From the NCBI RefSeq assembly GCF_000828055.2, contig NZ_CP010523.2:2852001-2916000 (forward strand): a DNA stretch of 64,000 bases. The letters are read 5' to 3'. This DNA is from Klebsiella variicola (GTDB lineage Bacteria > Pseudomonadota > Gammaproteobacteria > Enterobacterales > Enterobacteriaceae). The notes beneath the pieces were generated by a model. The model was not told the DNA's origin and did not search any database. It saw nothing but the letters and a program-made list of their open reading frames with translations. Every line of letters starts with the position of its first letter. The first letter of the stretch is position 1. Of the stretch, positions 1 through 8,419 are shown piece by piece. A program made the position numbers and the translations under genes.

Positions 1-1430
1 TTTCGCATCTCTCCGCCATCGCTGGCTGGGATATGTTTGCGATGATGCCCCCAGGTGGCAGCGCCGCCCGGAGCGAAGCGCTGGCGGAGCTCGGCGTGCT
101 GCAGCATCAGATCCTGACCGATAAAAAAGTGGGCCAATGGCTGCAGGAGGCCCGCCAGCAGGACCTCAACGACGTCGAGCAGGCCAATCTGCGGGAGATG
201 CAGCGTCAGTACGATCAGGCCGCGCTGTTACCGGAGAGCCTGGTGGAGGCAAAATCCCTTGCTGGCAGCCGCTGTGAGCATGCCTGGCGCAGCCAGCGTC
301 CCGCTAACGACTGGGCTGGCTTTGCCGACAATCTTCGCGAGGTGGTCAAGCTGAGCCGTCAGGAAGCGCAGATCCGCGCCGATGCCAGAGGCGGCTCACG
401 CTACGACGCGCTGCTCGATATTTTCGAACCAGATATGACCAGCGCCCGGCTGGATAGCCTGTTTGCCGACCTCAAGTCCTGGCTGCCTTCCCTGCTGCGG
501 CAAGCGGTCGCTAAGCAAGCGACGCAGACATTACTCGCCCCGCAGGGGCCTTTCCCGATTGCCGCTCAGCGCGAGCTGGGCCTGCAGGCCATGCGCATCC
601 TCGGCTTTGACTTCGACGGCGGGCGCCTCGACATCAGCGCTCACCCGTTCTGCGGCGGCGTCCCCCAGGATGTGCGCATCACCACCCGCTACAACGAAAA
701 CGACCTGCTCAGCGCCCTGTTCGGCGTGATCCACGAAACCGGCCACGCCCGCTATGAACAGAATCTGCCTCGCCCGTGGGTCGACCAGCCGGTAGGACTC
801 GCTCGCTCCACCGCTATCCACGAGTCGCAGAGCCTGTTTTTTGAAATGCAGCTGGGACGTAGCGAGCCTTTCCTCAACCGCCTGTTACCGGCGGTGCGTG
901 AGCGTTTTGGCGATCAACCAGCCTTTAGCAGCGACAACTTTGTCGCCTGGAATCAGCGGGTGAAACCGGGCTTTATTCGCGTCGATGCCGATGAGGTCAG
1001 CTACCCGGCGCATGTGATCCTGCGTTATGAAATTGAACGCGCGCTGATTGACGGCGAGATTGAAGTAGATGATATCCCGGCGCTGTGGGACGAGAAGATG
1101 CAGCACTGGCTGGGGCTGTCGACCACCGGCAACTACCGGGACGGCTGCATGCAGGATATTCACTGGACCGACGGCGGATTCGGCTATTTCCCTTCCTATA
1201 CGCTGGGTGCGATGTATGCCGCCCAGCTGATGGCCGCCGCCCGGCGCGCGCTGCCGACGTTAGACCGCGATATTGCGGAGGGCGATTTCAGCGCCCTGTT
1301 CGACTGGCTGCGGCAGAATATCTGGCAGCATGGCAGCCGCTTCTCCACCTCGCAGCTGATCCAGCAGGCCACCGGCGAGGATCTCAACAGCCGCTACTTC
1401 CGCGAACACCTTACCGCCCGCTATCTGTGA
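1..1430 (+). CDS. M32 family metallocarboxypeptidase (5' end outside window)
   Basis: This is a zinc carboxypeptidase of the M32 (thermostable carboxypeptidase Taq) family, which removes C-terminal residues from peptides in the cytoplasm. The HExxH zinc motif reads HETGH at about nt 732-746, and the third ligand region (IHESQS) follows about 30 residues later. The frame is open to the left edge: codons before the ATG at 33 read [10 protein letters not shown], and the family normally has a WD-E/M-MMPPG segment here. The true start therefore lies upstream, and about 30 N-terminal residues are probably missing. The C-terminus (REHLTARYL) looks complete. Family call is firm; physiological substrate is unknown. 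Confidence 0.9.
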   Translation, partial: SHLSAIAGWDMFAMMPPGGSAARSEALAELGVLQHQILTDKKVGQWLQEARQQDLNDVEQANLREMQRQYDQAALLPESLVEAKSLAGSRCEHAWRSQRPANDWAGFADNLREVVKLSRQEAQIRADARGGSRYDALLDIFEPDMTSARLDSLFADLKSWLPSLLRQAVAKQATQTLLAPQGPFPIAAQRELGLQAMRILGFDFDGGRLDISAHPFCGGVPQDVRITTRYNENDLLSALFGVIHETGHARYEQNLPRPWVDQPVGLARSTAIHESQSLFFEMQLGRSEPFLNRLLPAVRERFGDQPAFSSDNFVAWNQRVKPGFIRVDADEVSYPAHVILRYEIERALIDGEIEVDDIPALWDEKMQHWLGLSTTGNYRDGCMQDIHWTDGGFGYFPSYTLGAMYAAQLMAAARRALPTLDRDIAEGDFSALFDWLRQNIWQHGSRFSTSQLIQQATGEDLNSRYFREHLTARYL

Positions 1431-1486
1431 TCGTACGCGCCGGGCTACCCGGCGCGTCCTTCCACTCCCCACGGCCAGGCGTGTTG

Positions 1487-1500
1487 TACATTCGGTTACA
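1487..1500 (+). promoter_or_regulatory. RstA box upstream of asr
   Basis: The sequence TACATTCGGTTACA matches the RstA box consensus TACATNTNGTTACA at all fixed positions but one. It lies about 105 bp upstream of the asr start, with a plausible -10 hexamer (TATAGT) at 1543-1548. In E. coli asr is activated by RstA under acid stress. The rstA and rstB genes are in this same window at 56.8-60.3 kb. Confidence 0.75.
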
Positions 1501-1605
1501 CGCCGATACCAAACACTCACGGAAAGCTCGAAAAGACAAGCATATAGTGATTTCACCGGCCCCGCAGTGGGGTTGAAATTAAGAAAACTTTTCGAGGATA
1601 TCAGA

Positions 1606-2025
1606 ATGAAAAAAGTATTAGCTCTGGTCGTTGCCGCTGCTATGGGTCTCTCTTCTGCCGCTTTCGCTGCTGACGCAGTAAGCACCACTCAGGCACCGGC
1701 TGCTACCCACAGCACTGCTGCCAAGACCACCCATCACAAAAAACACCACAAAGCCGCGGCAAAACCAGCTGCAGAGCAGAAAGCTCAGGCTGCCAAAAAA
1801 CACAAAAAAGCAGAAGCTAAACCAGCCGCTGCCCAGAAAGCCCAGGCCGCTAAAAAACACAAAAAAGTAGAAGCTAAACCCGCTGCTCCGCAGAAAGCTC
1901 AGGCGGCTAAAAAGCACCACAAAGCTGCGGCTAAACCGGTAGCACAGAAAGCGCAGGCTGCAAAAAAACACCACAAAACCACTAAACACCAGGCCGCTAA
2001 ACCTGCTGCACAGCCGGCAGCATAA
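1606..2025 (+). CDS. asr: Acid shock protein precursor
   Basis: Periplasmic, very basic, low-complexity acid shock protein of 139 aa. The start at 1606 is preferred because it follows GAGGATATCAG and begins a normal Sec signal peptide ([22 protein letters not shown]); an in-frame upstream ATG at 1567 would bury it. The mature part consists of Lys/Ala/His/Pro-rich tandem repeats around [15 protein letters not shown], about 20 residues each and four copies, ending in a Gln/Ala/Pro tail. Asr is induced at low pH and is proposed to protect periplasmic components. The repeat number varies between strains, so the copy count here may not be typical. Confidence 0.93.
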   Translation: MKKVLALVVAAAMGLSSAAFAADAVSTTQAPAATHSTAAKTTHHKKHHKAAAKPAAEQKAQAAKKHKKAEAKPAAAQKAQAAKKHKKVEAKPAAPQKAQAAKKHHKAAAKPVAQKAQAAKKHHKTTKHQAAKPAAQPAA

Positions 2026-2056
2026 TTCCTCCCGGTGAACTAACCTTCTTAATAAT

Positions 2057-2083
2057 CGGCGCTGTTTCAGCGCCGTTTTTTCT
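2057..2083 (+). terminator. Rho-independent terminator after asr
   Basis: An eight-base stem (CGGCGCTG / CAGCGCCG, loop TTT) is followed immediately by a T-run at 2076-2081. It lies between asr and the small gene ydgU, so ydgU expression would come from readthrough. Confidence 0.85.
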
Positions 2084-2093
2084 GGAGAGCACT

Positions 2094-2177
2094 ATGCTGC
2101 GGCGCTATCGTTTCGAGCTCATCCTGATCCTGTTAATCATTTGCGCAGTGGTTGCTACCCGCTTTTTCCTCTATTAA
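2094..2177 (+). CDS. ydgU: Small membrane protein YdgU (27 aa)
   Basis: A 27-codon gene directly after the asr terminator, with ribosome-binding site TCTGGAGAG 5-8 bases before ATG. The product MLRRYRFELILILLIICAVV... is a basic N-terminus followed by one hydrophobic helix, and it closely resembles E. coli YdgU, which occupies the same place after asr. It is a single-pass inner-membrane peptide of unknown function. Too short for routine gene finders. Confidence 0.85.
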   Translation: MLRRYRFELILILLIICAVVATRFFLY

Positions 2178-2294
2178 TCATTTCCGCCACGCTCTCATTT
2201 ACTGCTTCTGCTGGCTTTGCAGAATAATAAATACCGTACGGCGATCGCTGACGACACCTTCCCGCGTCTCATTACCCTGAAATTCCTGCGGCAC

Positions 2295-2322
2295 AAAAAA
2301 TGCCCGGCGCCCGAAGACGCCA
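2295..2322 (-). terminator. Terminator for the 34-aa minus-strand gene
   Basis: Read on the minus strand, GGCGTC-TTCG-GGCGCC forms a short GC stem, followed shortly by a six-base T-run (A-run at 2295-2300 on the plus strand). It lies about 55 bp downstream of the small gene ending at 2377. Confidence 0.55.
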
Positions 2323-2376
2323 GACACTGTAGTCATAAACTAGCGCGCGCCGGCCACCTCGCGGTGACCAGACGCT

Positions 2377-2481
2377 TCACAGTACGCGCACCGCTTCCAT
2401 CACCAGATAACCGGTCGCGCCCCAGATAGCGACTGAGACCAGGGAAACATAAACCAGTGCGCGAATACCTTTTTTAGACAT
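2377..2481 (-). CDS. Putative small membrane protein (34 aa), not recognised
   Basis: An open frame of 34 codons, preceded on the minus strand by an excellent Shine-Dalgarno sequence (GGGAGGGTAT then ATG). The product starts MSKKGIRALVYVSLVSVAIWG: a basic N-terminus, then one hydrophobic segment (about residues 8-28) and a short tail ending VRVL. This is the usual build of enterobacterial small inner-membrane proteins. A terminator-like hairpin follows at 2295-2322, so the transcription unit looks self-contained. I cannot assign a name. It was judged real from the ribosome-binding site, hydrophobic profile and terminator, not from a known homologue. Confidence 0.6.
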   Translation of the reverse strand: MSKKGIRALVYVSLVSVAIWGATGYLVMEAVRVL

Positions 2482-2962
2482 ATACCCTCCCAACGTCGGG
2501 GAAATAGAATTCAGGCTATCATCGCCGGTATTACCTCTCTATTTACTCAACGGCGGAGTGACGGTAACAACGTTTTCGGTGAGAAAATGTTTCGCATTGA
2601 AAATAATTACGAGAGGCGTAAAGAAGTGCGAATTCTGGTGAAGTTTTGGCGGGTAAGCGCATTATTTTTCAGCGAATCGCTGGCAAACCAGGAATAATCT
2701 CAATGCCAGACTGATGAATTATTCGCCGGGTTCAGTACGTTCTGATACACGAATTTTGTTGCGTCGGACGTCGCTTTCTGCGGAAATAGCTAAAGCAATC
2801 AGCTGGCATTAACCGTTTGAAATCAGACGGTTTTGCCAGCGGCAGTGTCAGCCCGCCTCGCCTGATGGCAGCGGTTTGGTCTGATTAGAATTATTGTTTA
2901 CTTTCAAAAACTTAAATCTCCTGCTACTGTCAATAGACATCATAGCCTCCCCAGAGAGTGAT
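2482..2962. other. Intergenic region before ydgD with a long stem-loop
   Basis: This 480-base AT-rich stretch has no convincing gene. It would hold the promoter of the 34-aa minus-strand gene and that of ydgD. An interrupted inverted repeat lies at 2802-2840: arms GCTGGCA/TGCCAGC (7 bp) and AACCGT/ACGGTT (6 bp) around a 10-base loop. No T-run follows, so it is not an obvious terminator. It could be an mRNA leader structure or part of a small RNA. Confidence 0.5.
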
Positions 2963-3775
2963 ATGCGTAGAGACGTTCTGTTATTGCTGTGTTCATTTTA
3001 TCTGTTACCTCTGGGCGCACATGCCGATGATAGCGGACTGAGCGCCAAAGATATTAAGACGCTGTTTTTCGGCCATGATGACCGAAAAGCGGTGAGCCAC
3101 CCCGAGGAAAGCCCGTGGGATGCGATCGGCCAACTGGAAACCGCCAGCGGCAATCTGTGCACAGCGACGCTTATCTCCCCTCACCTGGCGCTGACCGCTG
3201 GCCACTGTCTGTTGACGCCTCCGCGCGGCAAACCGGACAAAGCGGTTGCTCTGCGCTTTATTTCGCGCAAGGGCGGCTGGGTATATGAAATTCACGGCAT
3301 TGAAGGGCGAGTGGATCCGGCCTTAGGTAAGCGCCTGAAGGCCGATGGCGATGGCTGGATCGTGCCCTCCGCCGCGGCGCCGTCAGATTTTGGCCTGATC
3401 GTACTGCGCTATGCTCCCTCGGGCATCACGCCGATCCCACTCTTCCCGGGTAGCAAGGCCGATCTCACCGCTGCGCTGAAGGCAGCGGACCGTAAAGTGA
3501 CCCAATCGGGATATCCGGAGGATCATCTGGATAATCTGTACAGCCATCAGGATTGCATCGTGACCGGCTGGGCGCAAAACAGCGTGCTGTCGCATCAGTG
3601 CGATACGCTGCCAGGTGACAGCGGGTCGCCGCTGCTGTTGAAAACGGAGGACGGCTGGCAAGTGATCGCCGTGCAAAGCTCCGCTCCCGGTCCGCAGGAT
3701 CGCTGGCGGGCTGACAACCGCGCCATTTCGGTTACCGGCTTTCGCGATAAGCTGGAAGCACTGGCCGGAGAGTAA
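2963..3775 (+). CDS. ydgD: Trypsin-like periplasmic serine protease YdgD
   Basis: Chymotrypsin-fold (S1) serine protease of 270 aa, exported by a signal peptide ([21 protein letters not shown]). The catalytic triad is visible: His in TAGHC, Asp in SDFGLIVL, Ser in GDSGSP. Paired cysteines flank the His and Ser loops. The start at 2963 follows CCAGAGAGTGAT; the frame extends to 2894, but using that start would put 23 extra residues before the signal peptide. It matches E. coli YdgD, whose substrate is unknown. The stop codon directly abuts that of the convergent GGDEF-EAL gene. Confidence 0.88.
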   Translation: MRRDVLLLLCSFYLLPLGAHADDSGLSAKDIKTLFFGHDDRKAVSHPEESPWDAIGQLETASGNLCTATLISPHLALTAGHCLLTPPRGKPDKAVALRFISRKGGWVYEIHGIEGRVDPALGKRLKADGDGWIVPSAAAPSDFGLIVLRYAPSGITPIPLFPGSKADLTAALKAADRKVTQSGYPEDHLDNLYSHQDCIVTGWAQNSVLSHQCDTLPGDSGSPLLLKTEDGWQVIAVQSSAPGPQDRWRADNRAISVTGFRDKLEALAGE

Positions 3776-5932
3776 TCACCCCTGCGACTGACGCCGCTGC
3801 AGCAGATCGGCGATCGGCATCGGTTTACTGAAATAGTACCCCTGAAGCCGGTCGCAGCCGGCCCGCCGCAGCAGCGTCAGCTGCTGCAGATCCTCAACCC
3901 CCTCCGCCACGACCGTCATCCCCAGCGCGCGGGCAATGCGCACCGTCCCGCGCACCATCTCCGCCGCCTGTTCATCGCTGTCCACCCGCCCGGCGAGAGA
4001 TTTGTCGATCTTCAGGCTATCAAAGCGAAAGCGGCGTAAATAGCCAATACTTGAGTAGCCAGTGCCAAAATCGTCCAGCGCCACGGCAATACCCTGGGCC
4101 TTCAGATTCTCCACCACCGCCTGCGAACGTTCCGGATTTTCCAGCACATAGCTCTCCGTCACCTCCACCTGCAGGCGCGACGGCGGAAAGCGGCAGGCCG
4201 CGACGGTCTTCATCACCCGGTTTTCAAAAGCCGGGTCGCGAAATTGCGCCGGCGAGATGTTCACCGACAAAAGGAGATCGTCCACCGGCTGCAGGTCGCT
4301 GCAGGCGCGTTGCAGAACGAACTGCCCGAGGGCATCAATCAGGCCGCTGCTCTCGGCGATGGCAATAAACGCATCCGGCGCCAGCGCCCCCTGCGGGCGT
4401 CGCGGCCAGCGCAGTAGCGCCTCCACGCCGGTCATCGCCAGGGTATCGGCATCGACCACCGGCTGATACCAGACCTCAAATTCATCCTGCTCCAGCCCCT
4501 GGCGGATGCCGTTCTCAATCATCAGTTGATGACGCCGCACAGCATCCAGCGCATCGTCATACCAGGCCGTCCGCCCCTTCCCGCTCTTCTTGGCGTGGTA
4601 CATGGCGATGTCGGCCCGGCGAAACAGCTCGGTACTGGAACATTCCGCCGGGGCGCCGCTGGCGATGCCAATGCTGGCGCCGATATAAATTTTGCGTTTG
4701 CTGAGCGTCACTGGCGCTTTCAGCAGCTCCAGCGCTGCCCAGGCGAACGCCGCCGCCCGGTCAATCGCCTTTGCGCCGCTCACCGCCATGGCGAACTCAT
4801 CCCCGCCCATCCGCGCCAGCATGGCCCCCGTCGGTACCCGCGTCTGTAGGGCGCTGGCGATATGGCGGATCAGGGCGTCGCCGACATCATGACCATAGTT
4901 ATCATTGACGTCCTTAAAACCATCCAGATCGATAAACACCACGCACTGAATATCGTGTTTCCCCGTCTCGCATACCTGGCTTAACCGCAGCAGAAGCGCT
5001 CGCCGGTTAGGCAGACGGCTCAGCCAGTCAATCATGGCTATCTCCCGCGCCTGACGCTCCCCGCGCGCCAGCTTATACATGCCCAAACTGCTAAAAAGGA
5101 TAAACAGCAGGATCAGGCTGGCCGCCACCCCGGCGATCAGTCCCATGCTGCCTGACGAGGCCTGCGCCGCTTCAGCGCCAGGCAGGCGCGGCTGCCAGGC
5201 CAGGTATCCCAGCACCTCATCCGCCTGCGTTCGCAGCGGAATACGGTAGGCGCCAGGACCCTCGGCGAGATGCAGATGACGAATCTGAAAGGTGTCACCC
5301 AGGCGCTCCAGCAGTTGGGGGTTGATATGCCGGGTTATCACCAGATAGCGCCGCGTCGCATCAAATACCTGAAGCCGACCTGTCGTTGGGCGTATCAGGC
5401 CGATGCCGACAAAGGCGATCCCGGCCTCCGTGCGCGTGATGCCGGCAAAGGCATTTTTTCCCTCACGCAATGCCTGTGCGTGAGAGCGGATCAGACTGGT
5501 CAGGCCAGACCCTAGAAATGAGAGGTCAGTCCGGGGCAGCACCTGGCTCTGAAAGGCGCCCCACAGGATACGATAATGTTCATCGAGGACAAAGGTGCCA
5601 TCGTACAGGTTATTGATTTTGAAGCCTGATCCCCAGGAATCGTACAGCCATTTCTGATCGAGTGACGGGGCGTAGGTCTGCGTTACCGCGTCATCCCAGA
5701 TGGCATTGTCCAGCACCAGCGACAGCACCCGATTGACCGAGGTCTGTACCGCCCCTTCCACCGACAGCACCGAACGCTGCTGATCGATTTCATTAGATTT
5801 GCTGGCAATCAGGTGTTGTGAGAGATACAGCAGAGAAATGACCGACGCGGTAAGTCCAAGGCCGGCGAGGAATATCATTATTGACAACGTCCTGGCGGAA
5901 GGAATTTTCCGCCAGCCGAAAGCAGTGAACAT
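3776..5932 (-). CDS. Membrane GGDEF-EAL cyclic-di-GMP enzyme with periplasmic CHASE4-like sensor
   Basis: A 718-aa cyclic-di-GMP turnover protein. The order is: N-terminal transmembrane helix (about 17-40), periplasmic CHASE4-like region (about 50-255, with WDD near residue 79), a second helix (about 263-288), a GGDEF domain with intact GGDEF at about 376-380, and an EAL domain with E-A-L at 504-506. The downstream EAL signatures DDFGTGYSS, KIDKSL and VAEGVED are present. Both active-site motifs are intact, so it could make or degrade the messenger. Start has GAGGAC upstream. It sits between ydgD and mdtI, where I recall no such gene in E. coli. The controlled process is unknown. Confidence 0.88.
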   Translation of the reverse strand: MFTAFGWRKIPSARTLSIMIFLAGLGLTASVISLLYLSQHLIASKSNEIDQQRSVLSVEGAVQTSVNRVLSLVLDNAIWDDAVTQTYAPSLDQKWLYDSWGSGFKINNLYDGTFVLDEHYRILWGAFQSQVLPRTDLSFLGSGLTSLIRSHAQALREGKNAFAGITRTEAGIAFVGIGLIRPTTGRLQVFDATRRYLVITRHINPQLLERLGDTFQIRHLHLAEGPGAYRIPLRTQADEVLGYLAWQPRLPGAEAAQASSGSMGLIAGVAASLILLFILFSSLGMYKLARGERQAREIAMIDWLSRLPNRRALLLRLSQVCETGKHDIQCVVFIDLDGFKDVNDNYGHDVGDALIRHIASALQTRVPTGAMLARMGGDEFAMAVSGAKAIDRAAAFAWAALELLKAPVTLSKRKIYIGASIGIASGAPAECSSTELFRRADIAMYHAKKSGKGRTAWYDDALDAVRRHQLMIENGIRQGLEQDEFEVWYQPVVDADTLAMTGVEALLRWPRRPQGALAPDAFIAIAESSGLIDALGQFVLQRACSDLQPVDDLLLSVNISPAQFRDPAFENRVMKTVAACRFPPSRLQVEVTESYVLENPERSQAVVENLKAQGIAVALDDFGTGYSSIGYLRRFRFDSLKIDKSLAGRVDSDEQAAEMVRGTVRIARALGMTVVAEGVEDLQQLTLLRRAGCDRLQGYYFSKPMPIADLLQRRQSQG

Positions 5933-6039
5933 GCGCAGTCCTCATCGTCACCAGGCACACTATCAGCGAGGGGCTGATCTTGAGTTAAGCATACTACAGA
6001 GGACCTGTTTTGCCGCCTGGCTTTGCAGGCGGCGAGACG

Positions 6040-6369
6040 TCAGGCGAGTTTAATTAACACCATGCCGGCCACCAGCAGGATGAGCCCCGCCCAGCCTTTG
6101 TTATTCAGGCGCTGACCAAACAGCACCCAGCCGGCGGCGATGGTCGCCGCGATACCGAAGCCGCCCCACAGCGCATAGGCGACCGAGAGATCGATCCCTT
6201 TAACCGCCTGCGACAGGGCGCTGAACGCGCCCAGCACCGCCGCCAGGGACAGGATGCCGTAGACTTTGCGGCGGAAGCCATCGGAAAACTTCAAAAAGAC
6301 GTTGGCAATGATTTCAAGCACGATGGCGACGGCCAGCCACGCGGCGTGGATCCACTCAAACTGCTGCAT
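6040..6369 (-). CDS. mdtI: Spermidine exporter subunit MdtI (SMR family)
   Basis: Small multidrug resistance family protein of 109 aa with four predicted transmembrane helices. It pairs with MdtJ to export spermidine in E. coli. The helix-1 glutamate ([19 protein letters not shown]) that drives proton coupling in the family is present. Ribosome-binding site GGAGGTGGCCC precedes ATG. The gene overlaps the end of mdtJ by 14 bp, so translation is coupled. Confidence 0.94.
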   Translation of the reverse strand: MQQFEWIHAAWLAVAIVLEIIANVFLKFSDGFRRKVYGILSLAAVLGAFSALSQAVKGIDLSVAYALWGGFGIAATIAAGWVLFGQRLNNKGWAGLILLVAGMVLIKLA

Positions 6370-6718
6370 GGGCCACCTCCTGCTTTGACGACGCTTTTTT
6401 CTGGGTGCCGGACTTAATTAAGACGATCCCCACCACCAGGGTGGTCAGGCCGGCGATCTTCAGCGGCGACAGGCTTTCATCAAACAACAGCACGCTAAAC
6501 ACGGTAATCAGCAAAATGCCGATCCCTTCCCATAGCGCGTAGGCCACACCCAGGGCAATTTTTTTAACCGCAAAGGCAAGAAAAATATATGACAGAGCAA
6601 TCATGGCCAGCATTAAAATAAAACCGGTATGACCACCGCTCACGCTCGCCCATTTCATCGACAAGGTGCCGGTAATTTCAGCAACAATAGCTAAAGCTAA
6701 TAAAACCCAATAAAACAT
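6356..6718 (-). CDS. mdtJ: Spermidine exporter subunit MdtJ (SMR family)
   Basis: Partner subunit of MdtI, 120 aa, four helices, with the conserved helix-1 glutamate in [19 protein letters not shown]. The C-terminus carries a short basic/polar tail. AGAAGGGATC precedes the ATG. It is the promoter-proximal gene; a perfect palindrome lies 37 bp upstream and may control the operon. Confidence 0.94.
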   Translation of the reverse strand: MFYWVLLALAIVAEITGTLSMKWASVSGGHTGFILMLAMIALSYIFLAFAVKKIALGVAYALWEGIGILLITVFSVLLFDESLSPLKIAGLTTLVVGIVLIKSGTQKKASSKQEVAHAAV

Positions 6719-6754
6719 GATCCCTTCTCCTGCTTGAGAATATAATCCATTACC

Positions 6755-6773
6755 GTTTACGCGAGGCGTAAAC
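6755..6773. promoter_or_regulatory. Perfect palindrome upstream of mdtJI
   Basis: GTTTACGC-GAG-GCGTAAAC is a perfect inverted repeat with 8-bp arms, starting 37 bp upstream of the mdtJ start codon. It is followed on the minus strand by a -10-like TATATT, so it lies about where a -35 element and repressor operator would be. No adjacent regulator gene is seen. It could alternatively be an RNA hairpin in the leader. Confidence 0.5.
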
Positions 6774-7159
6774 AGGAAAATTTCTGACGTAGATTTCGCT
6801 GTGCGCTTGGCGCCAGCTCAGGCAGAGAGAAGGTGACTATAGCGCCGAATGCCAGTGCTGCTCGCCGGCAAAACGGGAAAAAGAGAGAGAGACTGCGGGG
6901 TGGTTTAAAATATACATCCTGAACTGATTGTCCATAAAATTACAATTATCCGCGGTGTTGCTTCTCGTCCGTTGCGGATGAAAATTGTCCTCATTAGTTA
7001 TACACAGATAAATTTGTAGCATAGTGCTACATTTAATTCAAAGAATTTGCAATTCTTTACGCCGCCGTTTTGCTTCAATGCGTTTTTTCTGCAAAAAAAC
7101 GTCATTATGCTAATGTAACGCAACCTGTTAATAGGCAAGGAAGATTGAGGTCGGGACCT
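6774..7159. other. Divergent mdtJ/tqsA intergenic region
   Basis: An AT-rich stretch with no supportable gene; the only frame of note (minus strand, 6837-7022) lacks a ribosome-binding site and any recognisable product. An inverted repeat with a T-run and an A-run (CGTTTTTT/AAAAAAACG, 7081-7101) precedes a -10-like TATGCT near 7106, which is the probable tqsA promoter. Confidence 0.45.
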
Positions 7160-8194
7160 ATGGCTAAACCCATTATTACACTTAACGGATTAAAGATGGT
7201 CATCATGCTGGGCATGCTGGTGATCATCCTTACCGGCATTCGCTTTGCGGCGGACATTATTGTCCCCTTTATTCTCGCCCTCTTTCTGGCGGTGATCATT
7301 AATCCGTTGGTACAACTGCTGGTCCGCTGCCGGGTCCCGCGCGTGCTGGCGATCTCGATGCTGATTGGCCTCATCGTCATGCTGGCCATTGTGCTGCTGG
7401 CCTCGCTGGGGACCTCGCTTAACGAGCTGGCGCGCACCTTACCGCAATATCGCAACTATCTCTACGAGCCGATGCAAACCATCGCCCCCTGGCTGCAGCG
7501 CATGGGGTTCACCGTCTCGGTGGTGGAGCTGAATAAATACATCGACCCTAACGCGGTGATGACGCTGGTCACCAGCCTGCTCACTCAGCTGTCGAACGCG
7601 ATGTCCTCGATTTTTCTGCTGCTGCTGACGGTGGTATTTATGCTGCTGGAGGTCCCCCAGCTTCCCGCCAAGCTGCAACAGCTCATGTCCCGTCCGGTTG
7701 AAGGGATGGGCGCCATTCAGCGGGCCATCGACAGCGTGTCGCATTATCTGGTGCTGAAAACCGCGATTAGCCTGGTGACCGGCCTGGTGGTCTGGGGCAT
7801 GCTAGTGCTGCTGGACGTGCGCTTCGCCTTCATGTGGGGACTGCTGGCCTTCGCACTCAACTATATTCCCAATATTGGCTCCGTGCTGGCGGCCATCCCG
7901 CCGATCCTGCAGGTACTGGTGTTTGGCGGGCTGTACGAGGCGCTGGTGGTCCTGGCCGGCTACCTGATCGTCAACCTGGTGTTCGGCAACATTCTGGAGC
8001 CACGGGTGATGGGACGTGGCCTGGGGCTCTCCACGCTGGTAGTGTTTCTGTCCTTGATCTTCTGGGGCTGGCTATTGGGCCCGGTCGGCATGCTGCTGTC
8101 GGTGCCACTGACGATTATCGCCAAAATTGCCCTCGAGCAGACCAGCGGCGGTCAGAGTATTGCTTTCTTATTAAGTGATGTCAGCAAAGAATAA
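7160..8194 (+). CDS. tqsA: AI-2E family transporter TqsA
   Basis: Inner-membrane protein of 344 aa in the AI-2 exporter (UPF0118/PerM-like) family, with about seven to eight transmembrane helices. It is nearly collinear with E. coli TqsA (YdgG), which exports the quorum signal autoinducer-2 and affects biofilm formation. The start at 7160 ([12 protein letters not shown]) matches the E. coli N-terminus; the 30 upstream in-frame residues have no homology. TGAGG precedes it. In E. coli the next gene is pntB; here the malonate operon follows. Confidence 0.93.
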   Translation: MAKPIITLNGLKMVIMLGMLVIILTGIRFAADIIVPFILALFLAVIINPLVQLLVRCRVPRVLAISMLIGLIVMLAIVLLASLGTSLNELARTLPQYRNYLYEPMQTIAPWLQRMGFTVSVVELNKYIDPNAVMTLVTSLLTQLSNAMSSIFLLLLTVVFMLLEVPQLPAKLQQLMSRPVEGMGAIQRAIDSVSHYLVLKTAISLVTGLVVWGMLVLLDVRFAFMWGLLAFALNYIPNIGSVLAAIPPILQVLVFGGLYEALVVLAGYLIVNLVFGNILEPRVMGRGLGLSTLVVFLSLIFWGWLLGPVGMLLSVPLTIIAKIALEQTSGGQSIAFLLSDVSKE

Positions 8195-8204
8195 CCCCTT
8201 CTCA

Positions 8205-8227
8205 CGGCCGGCCGAGTGCCGGCCGGC
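8205..8227 (+). terminator. GC-rich hairpin after tqsA
   Basis: A perfect 8-bp stem (CGGCCGGC / GCCGGCCG) with loop CGAGT lies 10 bases after the tqsA stop. The following T-content is poor, so it may be a weak or Rho-assisted terminator. Confidence 0.5.
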
Positions 8228-8419
8228 TTGCTCACCTGCGCTCTTCCCTTAGACCACTACGCCTTTCGTATTATTGATCCCTATCACAAACGGTAAGACC
8301 CAATCGTTACTCTAAAGCTAACAATTAGCCGCCGTGCTTAATTGATGCGCAGCGCCGCACATCGCACACTAACTTCCACCAGGACAAACAAAACGATTTG
8401 TCGAATCAGGAGGTTAACA

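Noticed and set aside
2217-2429. 70-codon plus-strand frame after ydgU
   Set aside because: It runs antisense through the better supported 34-aa gene and has no ribosome-binding site.
6837-7022. 61-codon minus-strand frame between mdtJ and tqsA
   Set aside because: No ribosome-binding site, mixed composition, and it lies over the expected divergent promoters.
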